Source of the DNA: Hofstenia miamia
Lineage: Eukaryota > Xenacoelomorpha > Acoela
Length of the DNA: 64,000 nt
NCBI GenBank assembly: GCA_004352715.1
Contig: SCFE01000045.1
Span: forward strand, 1,820,439 to 1,884,438
Reading direction: 5' to 3'
The notes beneath the pieces are model-generated. The model was not told the DNA's origin. It was given only the letters and a program-made list of their open reading frames with translations, and searched no databases. The position numbers and the translations under genes were made by a program. How positions within the stretch are numbered: position 1 is the first letter of the stretch; each line of letters opens with the position of its first letter. Below are positions 43,490 to 55,849 of the stretch, one piece after another.

Positions 43490-45180
43490 GTTTGTCTGTA
43501 AATTATATTTTTCTGAGTCCCATTTTTCGCGGCAAGGTATAGTTTTAATAATATGAATAACTAAGAAAGATAGCCATGAAGCATTCGTTAAAATTTCTAC
43601 CATCCCTATATTCAAAGTTTCAGAAATCGTAATCGCAAATCAATTTTTCAATCCAGAAATTGAATACTTGTAGCACATTAATCACTCAATCCATGAGTGT
43701 TGAACTTAATTTATTTTATATCAACATCATATATTTTAGAGCATTCCTATAGCTGCAAAAGAAAAATATTTAAAGACGCTTTACAGCTTTAGATATAGTC
43801 TTTTATTTTTGAGGCTATTTGAGCCCACGATTTGTTATAAAAATTCATATAACTTAGGTTACAAAGGTACCTTAAAGCACTACAATAGTTGTTTCGTGCA
43901 TTCTGTAAATTCAATTATTCAATTATGTTCTGTAAATTACTAAATTGCTAATTTTAAAAATATGAAAATTTTCGAAAATCTTTATCAAACTATGGAAAGT
44001 AGAAACTTCGAAATGATGTTTTATGAAATTTGCAATGATTATTATAGTTTTTAAACAATTTTCCAACACCTTACTAAATTTCCATCCATTTTTTGTAGAT
44101 ATAGTTGTTCCTAAACATATTTATTTTTGTTTCATTTATTGCTTTGATCATGAAATTATTTTCCTATCCAAGAATGTTTGAGTTCTTAATATTTTGTCCT
44201 CTGTACAAGTGCAAGGAATCGATTGAGCAAATACATGTGAATTTAACTTGAAATAATTTATGCCGTTTTGCGATTCATCAACGTGACCCGTTTTGTTGTA
44301 GTCCAGATGTCGTACTCGCGTCGTGATTTGACCTGGTTTAGTAACTCTATCTAATGATAAGCATTCGCACTTATTTCACAACCAGCCGCCTATCATTTTT
44401 AATTCAATTTTCCTTTCAAATTCACTTCTTAAAACTCTAATTATCTTTCGTTTTCCTGCCATGATAATTACTTTCATAAAATTCTAAGTGCCTTTTCTGG
44501 ACCAAAATTTTATGAATGGAACTTTGCTTTCAGAACCTAACCCTATAAACCGAATGGTCCCCTTATAATATAGTTAGTTTGCCTTTGACTCATCTTGCTT
44601 CAGTGGTTACATTTTGACACGATTGATATCTTTTGATTAACCTTAACCGCGATTCACCACATTCCCTCGAATTTACCAAACCCAATTCGCATTTGCTGTG
44701 CATCACCCCGGTAAACTCTTGCCTCAATTTAAAAATTCGAAATAATATTTTGAGTGCGTCATAATTAAACACCTTTACTTATATAAATACAAACGTACAT
44801 TCCTGCTTATTAAGCATAAATTGATTCTCTAGTCTTATCAGAATTCGGCAGATTTACAACGTTATACGTTAACTAATTTGGGTTTTGATTATTTTTGCAA
44901 GTATATTTACTAAACATGTGGTATTAAGCAGACCTAATAATGTCTAAATCTAAGTTATTGTTTACTATTTTTGTATAAATACTAGTTGATTTATTGTAAC
45001 TAAGTTATAATTCCTGCATTTTGTAAACATTTTGGCAAATATAGTTTCAGCGGGTTTATTCAAACGTTCCTGAAATATGTTTAATTATAGCTACATATTC
45101 ATATGGTTCATGTACATGGATAATTAGTACTATTATAACTATATTTTCATAATTGTAAGTCATCTAATCGTGTGGTATTC
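43490..45180. other. No gene recognised
   Basis: AT-rich with short frames of random composition only. Confidence 0.35.
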
Positions 45181-45190
45181 ATGTTTTGAA

Positions 45191-45204
45191 CAACAGAGGG
45201 CGCC
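45191..45204 (+). promoter_or_regulatory. CTCF-like motif
   Basis: CAACAGAGGGCGCC fits the core AG(A/G)(G/T)GGCGC of the CTCF insulator motif in plus orientation. A motif match only. Confidence 0.3.
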
Positions 45205-48200
45205 ATTGAAGAATTAGCTGTTGTAATTCTGAGCTGCATGTAAAAGCCGGTTTATGTGGTAATTTTCAGCAGCTCTATGAAAATACTACTTATGGCAATC
45301 AAAATTAAGATTTTATTTTGTTGAATTTACCCAAAAGGAATATACCTATTGATAATCGAGTAATTGAGATTATTTATTTTCTATAGTTCAAGTTCAATCT
45401 TGCTATCACTAGGTTATTGAAAAAATCCGAAATTGTGTAGCGAAATGTAAATTATGTCATAGTTGGAATTATTCAGGTCTGCTTGCATCCGCACAGACCC
45501 ATATTTATCATTCACTTAGTATTAACTTACATCTACTAGAAGTGTTTCTGATCCTGATATTCTAAGAGCATCAAGTGTTTACTAAAAATTTACTGTCAAT
45601 CAACACAAATTCAAAATTCGCGTCCTTGTCTGTGTATATGCCTTAGATCTGGCCAGCATTAGGGCGACTTTTTAACTTCAATAATTTTTTTACCCTTTTT
45701 AACATTAAATTTCAATTCTATTTTTAACTAAATACCTGTTTTACAGATTTTCAAAAAATAGATATCAAGTTGCCGTATGTTGCTGGAATAATGTCCATTT
45801 TAATCATCTTTATAATAGCAAGAATGAAATAAACTGTTTTAATGCAAACCGCTTTGAAACAAGTAGTTAGAATGCACAAACAGTATCACTTATGAACTGT
45901 CACGTTAAGTAAGCATACATGCATGGGGAGATTAGCCACATGACAGTCTTTGACTTTGTAAACGTATGCTTATTAAAGAGCACAGACGGAAGAAACTTCT
46001 GCTTCTTCTGATTATAGTTTATTTAGAATAATTTTATATAGATTAAGCGTATTATTTATTTTCAATAGCTATTTGATTTTAGCCGTTTTACACATGCATG
46101 GTTTTTTCGTTTCCTTAGCTTAACGTGAGAATTTTAACCGAATTAACCTTATTAACTTTTAGGTCGTTCTATTTATCATTTAATCTTTAACTAACATAAA
46201 AAATTGAAGAAAACTATATTAATTTTGTAATAATATTATAGTAATCAATTGAAAAGGAGTAAGTACTTTTAATGAATAATGAAGTGTCCCTGATAAATTG
46301 AATGAATCGTAAGCTCATGGGAATATATATTTTTTATTGTGATCAATCTGAATTCTACGGTGTAAAGCAAATTTTCGAGCACCCAACTGACTTCTCACCT
46401 TTTCAGTTTTTAGTTTGGTTCAAAACAGCAATTTTAAGTGTGCACATTGGGGTTCTTCGAATTTTGAACTTTTTTGATTCACTGAACTTGTTGTATTTCC
46501 CATTACACAAACCAGACCAACAAATTTTCCAAAAAACATGTTTTTGAAATTAGGGTTTTTTTTCAATATGCTCAAAATTTTAAAGTTTTCACCTGAAATT
46601 CGTTAAAATTTGGACTCTTCATATGCTAATAAACCGTTTTCTGTTTTGTTTTCAGCATAATTGACAATAATTTTACAAAATAACGTCACATGTCGATAGT
46701 CTAAAGGAATATGTCTCAATAGCGTGTAAATTTATTTGTTATCGTCAGCATATTTTGCAAAATTATCGATTTTTTCATTTTGTTAAAAAATTCAACTACA
46801 CTAATTTAACAAAGTCAAATGCAACAAAGAGAGCAAGGGTAGCTTTCTTTAGGAGCCTTGAGCCCAAAAAAATGACGGAACTTGTTTGTATGGTCTGTGT
46901 AAGGGGATCAACAGCAAGTTCGGTGTTTTTATTAGACACTTTTGAAAATGTGGATTTCTAAAATAGGCTTAGGTAACTCAAACCCACGGCTGGATGCTAT
47001 GTCATGTGAGTACAAGAATTTTTGAATCGGATTGGGATGCGGCGCTTAGAAGACATCTCACATTTGTAAAAATCAACGTTGGCAATGCCACCTACAGTGA
47101 AGTCAAGGACGTTTGAATTATTTCCATAAATTTTTTAAATAATTGAGCCGTCCTTGGTGAAGTACTTTGTTTCGCGTCGAAGCGAAGCAAAGTTCCCAAA
47201 TTCCGATCGCCAGCTGCAATAATGAAAGCTCATTATAATCATGTTAGGGTATGAAACTAAAACCTGCAAATGTTTTGGTTAATTGTGTTGTTTTAAATTC
47301 GTGTCTAGTGGTGTATGCACCAATAAACTTCTTGCTGCAAATCATTTGCTATGTTTACTTGGTTTATCATGAGTATGTCTCGTCTTATAATAAGGAATTA
47401 CTATGACTAATTCGATTTCGGCTCATGTGTTTGCGTTCAATATAGAAAAGTAATTTGGAAGTGGGAAGTCTATATCAATACACATTTATTGAAAGTTTTA
47501 CAAAAATAGGGAAGGATATAAGACCGCGAAGAAAATGGCCAAAGGCAATTACTGATTAACATTGTATCGGCATCGTTTTAGATGCATTAATTAAATGAAT
47601 AACTTCAGTCACTCTTGGGAGTTTTTCATTTTTATTCGCAATCTAAAAATTTGAGAATTAGTGAGATTGATTATATTCAACGTTAAATCATACGCTTTAC
47701 TGCTTCAAACCTAGTTTGATAAAAAACTATCTTTTATAATAATTCGTCATAAACGATCCCTACGACAACCTGTAAATTGGATGCAACACAATACCAGTGA
47801 TAATATAGTGTGATTGCCTTACCAAATTGTCTATTCTGACCATTTCAGACAACTCAATGCCAAGTTTAGTACTTGATTGCACAAGTGTTGATGTGAGTAA
47901 CATGATACTTATTTTAAAGACCTATTAGGAAGAGATCCTTTTGCAAATATGGATTTGGTATTCATTCATCTACAGCATAGAGGGCAATGCTAGATCACAG
48001 CAAGATTTTGTATAATTCAATGATTTTTACAGAAGTTCTACGAAATCAATGATTGCGTTTTTTGGAATTATGTAATCACCATTGGGTGAATTAACAAAAA
48101 TATTTTTGAAAGACTTTATGTAGTAGAAGAAATTATTTTTAGTTAACAACTTCGTTTCAGCAAGATTTACAACATGTTGCACTATCATGGCGGATAATAA

Positions 48201-48640
48201 CATAAATTTTTCAATGAATTGGTTCTACAAAAGAAGCATTAATAAAAGCACATTTGACTACAACAACTATGAAGGAAAGAAATGAATCCGTTTGCTGTCT
48301 AGAATGTGCCTACATTGATTGTTTCGTTTTTTATCTACAAGTTCATTAAAACCCTAGGTTTTCTGGATTTCAAATGTGATCAGGCTATTTGTATTATAAG
48401 GGTATTTTTGTCTGAAATTATTTTTCTTCAATATGTTATGGTTACACCATTTTCGAGGTGAATTAGTTTTGACATTTTAATAGCAGAGGTCAACATGGAT
48501 GTTTAAAATATATCTCAACCATTTTTGCATTATCTCGCATTACAACGATTGTGTGAATTATAGATGGAACAGGTTAGCAGGTGCTGGTTGTGTTGCGATT
48601 TTGCAAGATTGGTTTAACCGATTTTTTCATACAACTTTAT
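45205..48640. other. No gene recognised
   Basis: Mostly AT-rich. The frames at 46,302-46,547 and 46,755-46,961 have no motif or splice context. Confidence 0.35.
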
Positions 48641-48975
48641 TTCCTAGGGGCGCCCTCTAAATAATGTAGCTGTAAATTTTATTTGCCTATTGAGATAATA
48701 GTTGGGATTTAATAGAGCCCTTGTGAATTAGCTGATTTAAAATTTTTTTTCTAAATTCATATTTTATGTTCTCAATAGATGCTTTTAGTGTTTATTTGTA
48801 TATTTTTTCATCATTCAAATTTGTTAAGTACACGTCAATTTCATACAAGCAATGAGGAAATTCATATAACAAGGATTTCTAAAACCGGTCCGCCATTTTC
48901 TACAAAATATCGATTCAACCGGCTTGATCAATTTTATTGGCCGGTTGGATTGGGCCGGAAAACTTGACCAGCTCC
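48579..48975. mobile_element. Possible degenerate hAT-type element
   Basis: CAGGTGCTGGTTGTGTTGCG on the left and, in reverse from the right end, TGGAGCTGGTCAAGTTTTCC with CCGG-rich subterminal sequence resemble diverged inverted ends. No target duplication is visible, so this is tentative. Confidence 0.25.
48647..48660 (-). promoter_or_regulatory. CTCF-like motif, minus orientation
   Basis: Reverse complement TTAGAGGGCGCCCC contains the AGAGGGCGC core. Confidence 0.25.
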
Positions 48976-49329
48976 ATGTATGATGGTAAACTGATGTATA
49001 CAATAAGCATTGTTTTTTTATTTTGCAAATTTGTAACAATATTGTATAACATTTAGGTTTCATCCTGCATGTAGTAGGTAACAACACTATCATTGTAATT
49101 TTGTTGGCAGTTATTATTTTTAAAATGGTCTTTAAAATAAAACCTGTAACATTAACAATGAATGCAGCTAACATATAAGAATGAGAACCAAAAATGCTTT
49201 TTTCAGAAATATCTTTTACTTGTCTACTTTACAAAGATGCTTGATTTGATATTATATGCTTGACACAGATCACAATTTTAATTGCTTTCTTGTTAATTAT
49301 TTTTCACAGTCTAACAGCGTTTATTAAAA

Positions 49330-50540
49330 ATGCCTTGCAATAATTCCAAATAAATATATTGCAATATAAATGTGCTAGCAATATATTGCAATAGATTGCA
49401 ATATAATATTTTTTTATTGAAGACTACTATTTAAATCAGAAAATAATTTTTTGTCAAAGTAATAATTTGCGAACTTACTGAAGCAATGTTTGACATTGGT
49501 GTCAATTTTTTTAAAACTTAACTATCCTGATTTAGCTGGTGTCAGCCATTCAAAATCACTTTACGTATGTCTGAGTATCATAGATGGACGCGGGTGTAAT
49601 TTTTTATAACCGTATTGCACCACGCCCACAGTGCGTGTGTCCGCAACCGCACCACACCCATATGTCTGTTAGAAAAATTCACAGGCACCCGCGACACACC
49701 CCTACTTTCTAAATGACGCCTGTCGATTACAAAACTACGTATTTTCCAATTATGTTTTACACGGAATGCGTGTGATTGGTTCAACGAGGCGGCGTCATTT
49801 CAAGTAATTCAGCTAAAAAAATGTCAATCACCAAATTGACTTCCTATTAATTTTTTTTATTTGAGTGAATGATGTCAAATATATTATATCATATAGATTT
49901 CGTAGTATAGTTAATATTGAATTAATTTAGTATTACACATGTAACAAAATAAAATTCTCCACCCACACCGCACCGCAACCCGTACGGGTAAACCCGCAAG
50001 TGCGTGAATTTTTGCTGAGTATGGAAACTTAAGTCTATGATAGGGTTCGCTTATCATATCAAGGACATTTTGAATTGGGTAACCATTGTTTCATTATAGC
50101 CACAGTCTCCATAATATTTTTTATTCTTATAGTGTTTTTAGGAGTACAATATAAAGTCAATCTCGGACTTGCTTTGTTATTGGGAAATAATTTTATTTGT
50201 TAAAAACTGATATTTTCTTCGCAATGAACATAAATACAATTGGGCTTCACACAATTTCATATATAGATATTGACTCCTATGATGAAAAGCATAAAATTAT
50301 GCTCCCATTGAGTGTTGCATCAGGTGTTCTTGTCCCAAATTACTATTATTAATGTCATTATGTTGCTTTTAAATAAAATCTAAACTAAAAGGCATAAAAA
50401 TAACAAACTAAACAGTCATTTTAAAAACTACCCACCAAAATATTGCAATATATTGTAATACTGAGAGGAATTTCAACACTAATAGATGGATTGCAATATA
50501 TTTATTGCAAAATGTTATATTAGCAATATATTTTTGAAAG
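49330..50540. repeat. Outer repeat marked by TTGCAATAT clusters
   Basis: Clusters of ATATTGCAATA-type palindromes occur at 49,330-49,415 and again at 50,440-50,535, with AATAAATATATTGCAAT shared in inverted orientation. They bracket a complete hAT-type MITE. The pair could be the ends of an older element into which the MITE inserted; the exact ends are not resolved. Confidence 0.35.
49579..50014. mobile_element. hAT-type MITE with perfect 8-bp TSD
   Basis: A 436-bp insert flanked by identical CTGAGTAT at 49,571-49,578 and 50,015-50,022. The left end CATAGATGGACGCGGGTG and the reversed right end CAAAAATTCACGCACTTG share only a loose pattern (CA..A.AT..ACGC...TG). Both sides are rich in ACCCGC/GCGGGT motifs. 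No coding capacity. Confidence 0.75.
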
Positions 50541-50704
50541 GCGTGTTTATTATTATAAGCTTTGGTTTTTTCAGAAATTCCACTGTCACAAAATAATTTT
50601 TGCGCCCTGTTTACCACTTTTTAGGATTTAGATCAGGTGTTCTTAAAAATGAATTTATTATCCTTGGATTGCTTTTGCTAAATTTCACTGTTTGTTTCAA
50701 TTGA

Positions 50705-50718
50705 AGCGCCATCTAGTG
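50705..50718 (-). promoter_or_regulatory. CTCF-like motif, minus orientation
   Basis: Reverse complement CACTAGATGGCGCT matches the CTCF core CAC.AG(A/G)(T/G)GGCGC very closely. It is the best of three such motifs in the window. Confidence 0.35.
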
Positions 50719-51269
50719 TAAACTTACCGAATAGCGTTCTTTAACAATTTTGTTAGAAAGATTTTAAAAAATATTTCCCATCTAAGCAATATTTTATTAG
50801 TAAGCAAATATATCACTATTATCTAACCATTGCTCTGACATTTTCTCCATTCTCCTGCTCTCTTTGTTTCACCGCTTAAAATGTTATCTTTCTTGATCTA
50901 GTTTCTCAATGGAGATATATCATTTTACCTTATTAGCAAGACAGATAGGATTAGGAATGAAGAAATAGATCTCGTGATTAAAGATAATGAATTAGGGAAC
51001 TTTTCCACTTTAAAATCTGACTGTAAACATCAAACGAAAGTTTCGCCATTTGAATTGTTTTTCATGCACAAACGTATTTTCAGATATAGGTTTTTCGTAA
51101 ATAATCACGTTAATTGATCATAACAGAAAAGATCAGTTCGCTACTAACTTTTTAATATTGCGTATTTATGTTAAGGATTACTAAAAATCAAGCATTACAG
51201 ACCACTAAACATTTAGTGTTTTTCAGCCTCAACCAGGAACTAATCTGGATGTCGGCTAAACAAAGACTT

Positions 51270-51760
51270 CATTAACTTTAATTCCAGTAGGAGTTTTTCA
51301 AAATTTGTCTTTTCGGCAAAAGATTTTAAACCTTATAACTCATGAACTAATGAAGATATTTCAAATCTGAAAATACCATAAGGTAGAGAAATTGTCTCCC
51401 CTTTCTTTTTCGATTTTAATTCGCGATTTGGCACGATCCCGTCCAGGGACACTTTTGCGCAAAGTCAGAGGTTTCCGCTCTTGAATACATTCACACTGTT
51501 TTTCTCCAGAAAGGAAAATATTTGATGGTAGTTCTTGTTTCCATGGGCACTCGATCGCCTCATTATCTGAAAATTAGGTTTGGTAAAAATTTGAATGTTT
51601 TCCAAAAATAGGATTTCTCATTAAAAAAATTTAATAGTTTTAAATACTTCAGACACAGTGATAATTCTTAGCACAAAACTTTATTAGAGAATGAGTACGC
51701 ACAAACCCATAGATGTGCCCATATCAAAGACTTTCAATATTTCTTTACTGACAATCAAGG
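51270..51760 (+). repeat. Dispersed repeat family A (possible LTR), copy 1
   Basis: Shares an ordered set of blocks with 60,800-61,250 (reverse): CTCATGAACTAATGAAGATAT, GTCTCCCCTTTCTTTTTCGA, TCCCGTCCAGGGACAC and ACTTCAGACACA. It also shares CCATGGGCA..CATTATCT and the following blocks with 54,890-55,130. No coding capacity. At 61 kb it lies downstream of an integrase remnant, so a long terminal repeat is plausible. Confidence 0.5.
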
Positions 51761-52029
51761 CACTTAATCAAGCCACGGGAAGACAGTTTACTTCTTTAGC
51801 TATGCTCTGTAAACTAACTAAATTGCCTACTCAAGTTTCTTTTCTAGTCTTCATGTGATCTTCGCTTATTTTCTCTCCTGATTTTCTTAAACTCTTCCCT
51901 GTGATTTTAGCTTGTTTACTATTTCCTACATTTATTGTGTAGGAATTAATACCTGTAATATTTTGCAGGGCATAAGATGTGGTTATTGGCCATCTTGTTT
52001 TCTGGTAACATTCTATATCGCACATTATT

Positions 52030-52668
52030 GATCCACTGTGACGATGAAGCCTTTTTTACTATTGTGGTTTTCTGTATTGTGATTTAATATTTAACGCATT
52101 GCTGATACATGAGCAAAACTACTTCATCACTTTTTTGAGAAGTACTTAGAATCAATTTTATTAATTTTGTATAGTAAGGATGTTTGCGAAAACACCCTGA
52201 GCAATATTATTCTATAAGATATGATAATAAGCCATTCAGAAGCTCATATTTCAATTGTATTCCAAACATATGATACATAATTAATTATATTCGTTAAGGT
52301 TATGACATTCTATCCCACGTTACCAACAGAATAGTAAACAGGGGCGTTTTTCGGCCTAGGATCGTCCCTCTCAACCAGGGATTTTTATAGGATCCTGGAT
52401 CAACTCTGTTTTCAATTGCAAAATTTCATCCCAGCTTGCCCAAAAATTGGGAAGAAAAGTTTTAGGAAAATAGGGTTGTTTGTTTAGTTTACTGGGACTA
52501 AATATTTTTAGCGTAATGGTGAATTTCTACTTATTATTGCACCGATTCCCAGTATATTAAGAAATCCATGCCAGGCTTTGACAAATTATTCCTACGTAAT
52601 ATCCAACCCTTCTCAGGCCATGGGCCATCCTATTTACAACTCTGGTCACCGGCACAGAGCTAAGATTG

Positions 52669-52699
<31 letters not shown>

Positions 52700-54200
52700 T
52701 TATTATAGTTATTTGATTTTGTGAAAAATCACTCAACGTGGAAGTCTTGTTACTGTTAATAGTTATTATTATTTATTTCAATAAAATAATTCATTCCTTA
52801 TATTCCGCCATTAAAATTATAACTGATTGACAAGGCGTGTCACATTCCTTCATATTTAGTAAATCATGCATTATCCAATTAATTAGTCAACGTTCATTAG
52901 CTAGTTTAAATGTTAATGTAGTATCTATAACTCTTCTTCAACGGGGAATTAATTTATCATGTGGAATTAGCGTGCATTAAGTTGTATGTATAATTAGAAC
53001 TCCGACGCTTTTCTCTCTAATAGATGATGACACGCTTGTAATCACGTTGTGGAATCGGATACCTGCAGGTGGAGACTCTCCGCTCTAGTTGTATCCAGAT
53101 TACTACCGCCTTCCCTAATTACCATAAATATTCTGTTTCTTTGTTTAGATATTCATCATTTCTAATCTTGATCCGTGATTTTTTACTAATACAATTAATA
53201 ATCTATGGGAACTTTGAGTCAAGCATAGATACCTATACTTTAAATGATATTTTCGAATGCTACATTCTTTGTTGTAAAACCGTCGAAATCTACTTGTTTT
53301 TTAACTGCTTTCTGTAAAATTATTTATTTTAAAAGCCTTGGAAAGCATCAGTTATATAAAGAGTCTTTATATAAGCTGTGCTGTAGTTTTATAATTCGTA
53401 ATGGGTACTGAAACTTCTCAATTGGTACAGACCTCTAGGTACTACCAGATTTCTGGTGCAATTGTAAGATTGTATCGCGATCAACTTGGTTAAAATGTAA
53501 TTCAAAATTGTCTGATAAAAAACCCAGTATTTTTGATCTCAATGAAACTGTCTTTACAGAAGATGCAATTTTTTCTAGTCTTAATTTTTCAATATTTGCT
53601 GCTATAAGGATGTCGTTACGAGCATAACGTACAGTCAGGCCAATGAAATTTTTTTCGAGGTAAATGCGACTTGCCTTGCACGGGTACTGCTTTGGTTTAT
53701 AATGTATATAGAATTTATATAGAATAAATCTAACAGGAGTTTTACATACCTTTGGCAGGCAATGGCACTATGGAGTTGGAAGGGCAGGGAATAGTTTGGA
53801 TCAAAAGATCAAAAAGCATTTATGAATTTTTGGTTCGTGCGACAAAGATGTGAATTTTCTAGCCTTGATTATCTCAGGTTACCATTCTTGTTGTTTGGTT
53901 CACAGAGTTAGCCCTAGAATTGTGCAAGAATTCATTCATTTTCATGATGGAAGCAATTGAAAACATTTTAAGACTAATGATTAATGATGTTTTTTTGCTA
54001 TTGAATTACTTTTCTATAAAATGTTAAAATGCATTATTTTTCCGTGCATAATAGTGTCTACTTGATGTTGAAGTTGTTAAACAATCTAATTATTCAAAAC
54101 TCCCAAGTATGTAAAGCAAATTTAGTCATTGCTTGGCCATTGAGCGTCTCATTTTTTTATATGTGGTTGTGATTTGCATACTTAAAAATGCATTCAGTGT
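52030..54200. other. No gene recognised
   Basis: AT-rich with a (TA)n tract at about 52,668-52,700. CAGGGGCG at 52,341 resembles a hAT end, but no partner was found. Confidence 0.35.
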
Positions 54201-54340
54201 TTCATTGTCTCCTCATCGCTTAATTAAAAGTAAGCATATCTTAAATCGAGTACAATGTCTGCAATTAAAATGTGTTTGTCCATCTCCTTGAGTGAAATTC
54301 CAGTCTAAATCATGACTAGATGGAATTTTCAGTTTATTAA

Positions 54341-54713
54341 GTAAATCCAAGATCAAAGCAGTGCAAAGATGAACTTCACTGTTTATTCTGCCTTCAGGTC
54401 CAACGTCCAAATAAGTATATTTTGAAAATAGTGTATGCATGCATCAAATGTCACTGGAATAATCGAGGACATCTAATTTTGCTGTTTCGTTTTGAATTTT
54501 GTTAAATCTAGCATTCCATTGTAAATCCAAGATCAAAGCAGTGCAAAGATGAACTTCACTGTTTATTCTGCCTTCAGGTCCAACGTCCAAATAAGTATAT
54601 TTTGAAAATAGTGTATGCATGCATCAAATGTCACTGGAATAATCGAGGACATCTAATTTTGCTGTTTCGTTTTGAATTTTGTTAAATCTAGCATTCCATT
54701 GTAAATCCAAGAT
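54341..54713. repeat. Exact 180-bp tandem duplication
   Basis: 54,341-54,520 is repeated without visible change at 54,521-54,700, followed by the first 13 bases (GTAAATCCAAGAT) of a third unit. The unit has no internal simple repeat. It is either a very recent duplication or an assembly artefact. Confidence 0.9.
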
Positions 54714-54896
54714 AATAGTGTTTTGAATTGATTCAAATAAACGCCTTGTGTTACCCCTAAACACCGAGACATTATTTAACAATTTGTGATGAGTTCTATG
54801 AAAAATATTTAAACGCTCACAACGCACTAAATAATAAAAATACCTCCGCAGACGAATCCTGGGTGGTATATTGATAGACAAAAAAAGTAGTTGCAC
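54624..54896 (-). CDS. Hypothetical 90-aa frame, possibly an exon
   Basis: Reads MQLLFLSINIPPRIRLRRYF, RCERLNIFHRTHHKLLNNVS and LFESIQNTIILDLQWNARFN, ending YSSDI. The composition is more protein-like than most frames here. The last third lies in the 180-bp tandem duplication, so the same frame resumes after a TGA in each unit and continues beyond as INSEVHLCTALILDLLNKLK and HDLDWNFTQGDGQTHF. Family unknown; a pseudogene or transposon fragment is equally possible. Confidence 0.3.
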   Translation of the reverse strand: MQLLFLSINIPPRIRLRRYFYYLVRCERLNIFHRTHHKLLNNVSVFRGNTRRLFESIQNTIILDLQWNARFNKIQNETAKLDVLDYSSDI

Positions 54897-55215
54897 TTAG
54901 TTGTTGTTGCCATGGGCATTAAACCGCTTCATTATCTAAGCACTACGTATGGGAATGTATTTGAATGTTTTTGCAAAAGTCGAATTTTCATTTAAAAAAT
55001 GTCAATATTTTAATGTATTTGAAATACAGGAATAATTTTTATGGCAATTTTCAATATCACAGGGAAGGACATTTACCCACAGATTTGTCAAAATCCTAGG
55101 TTTCCCAAATTTCCTAATAGGCTTGGAGAAAATTGTTTAGGAATCTGAACTAAGCGTTTGGTGACAAAAGGTTGTTTGAGGGTTATGAGCTACGGTCTAT
55201 TTCCGATCAATTAAG
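54890..55215 (+). repeat. Dispersed repeat family A, copy 2 (partial)
   Basis: TTGTTGCCATGGGCATTAAA, CGCTTCATTATCT, TTTGAATGTTTTTGCAAAA, ATTTTCATTTAAAAAATGT and TTACCCACAGAT follow the same order as in the copy at 51,510-51,720. Confidence 0.5.
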
Positions 55216-55524
55216 CTATTAAGTCGTATGTGTGAACAATGGAGATTGGTTGGTAATGTTTTATGTTATGACCATTCTTCTTCCAGTCCAATTCATTTGT
55301 TTTAAAATCATGGTTGACGTGCATTTTTACTGCAATTTATTTAAAAAATAAGATGCAGTAAAATCCTGAGATGTGTTAAGTTGGCTAAGAAGTATGATCT
55401 CGATATAGAAGAGTTGCTTCCAAGAGATTGTACTTGTACATTGTATTATTCAAATTCAAATGTATTAAATTTGAATTATATATTCTATATTGTGGTTGAC
55501 TTTTACAATGACATGCAGTTAAGC

Positions 55525-55691
55525 CAATTGCGTAACTACGGAGAAGGGGGCATACCCCCCCCCATTGATGCCGTGCCAGACCGCCCTCTTCTCAGAGAGA
55601 AAAGTAAGTTAGCTTCTTAGTACATTGCAATAAAATTGTTGTATATATTTTTGGCCCCCCTTCTAAATTTCCTGTGTTGGCTACGCCTCTG
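55525..55691. mobile_element. Short hAT-type MITE with degenerate TSD
   Basis: 167 bp from CAATTGCGTAACTACGGAG to GGCTACGCCTCTG (reverse CAGAGGCGTAGCC). The flanks AGTTAAGC and ATTTAACC agree at 6 of 8 positions. The inner G- and C-runs (GGGGGCATACCCCCCCC; GGCCCCCCTTC) and the GCGTA.C end resemble the 19.6-kb MITE family. Confidence 0.55.
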
Positions 55692-55849
55692 ATTTAACCT
55701 CGAGCCGCATATCGTCCTTTCTAAAGGACAAACCGTATTTCCACATTTACAAAGGATTTCCTCCAAGCTTATTAGCAAATTTGAAAATCGTAAGGCATGT
55801 GCAGGTCTATTGGAGAACATGCTTTCATGCAACTTTGAAAATTTTCGTT

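Noticed and set aside
52341-52640. CAGGGGCG start and CAACTCTG end as a hAT element
   Set aside because: The two ends do not match each other and no 8-bp duplication was found.
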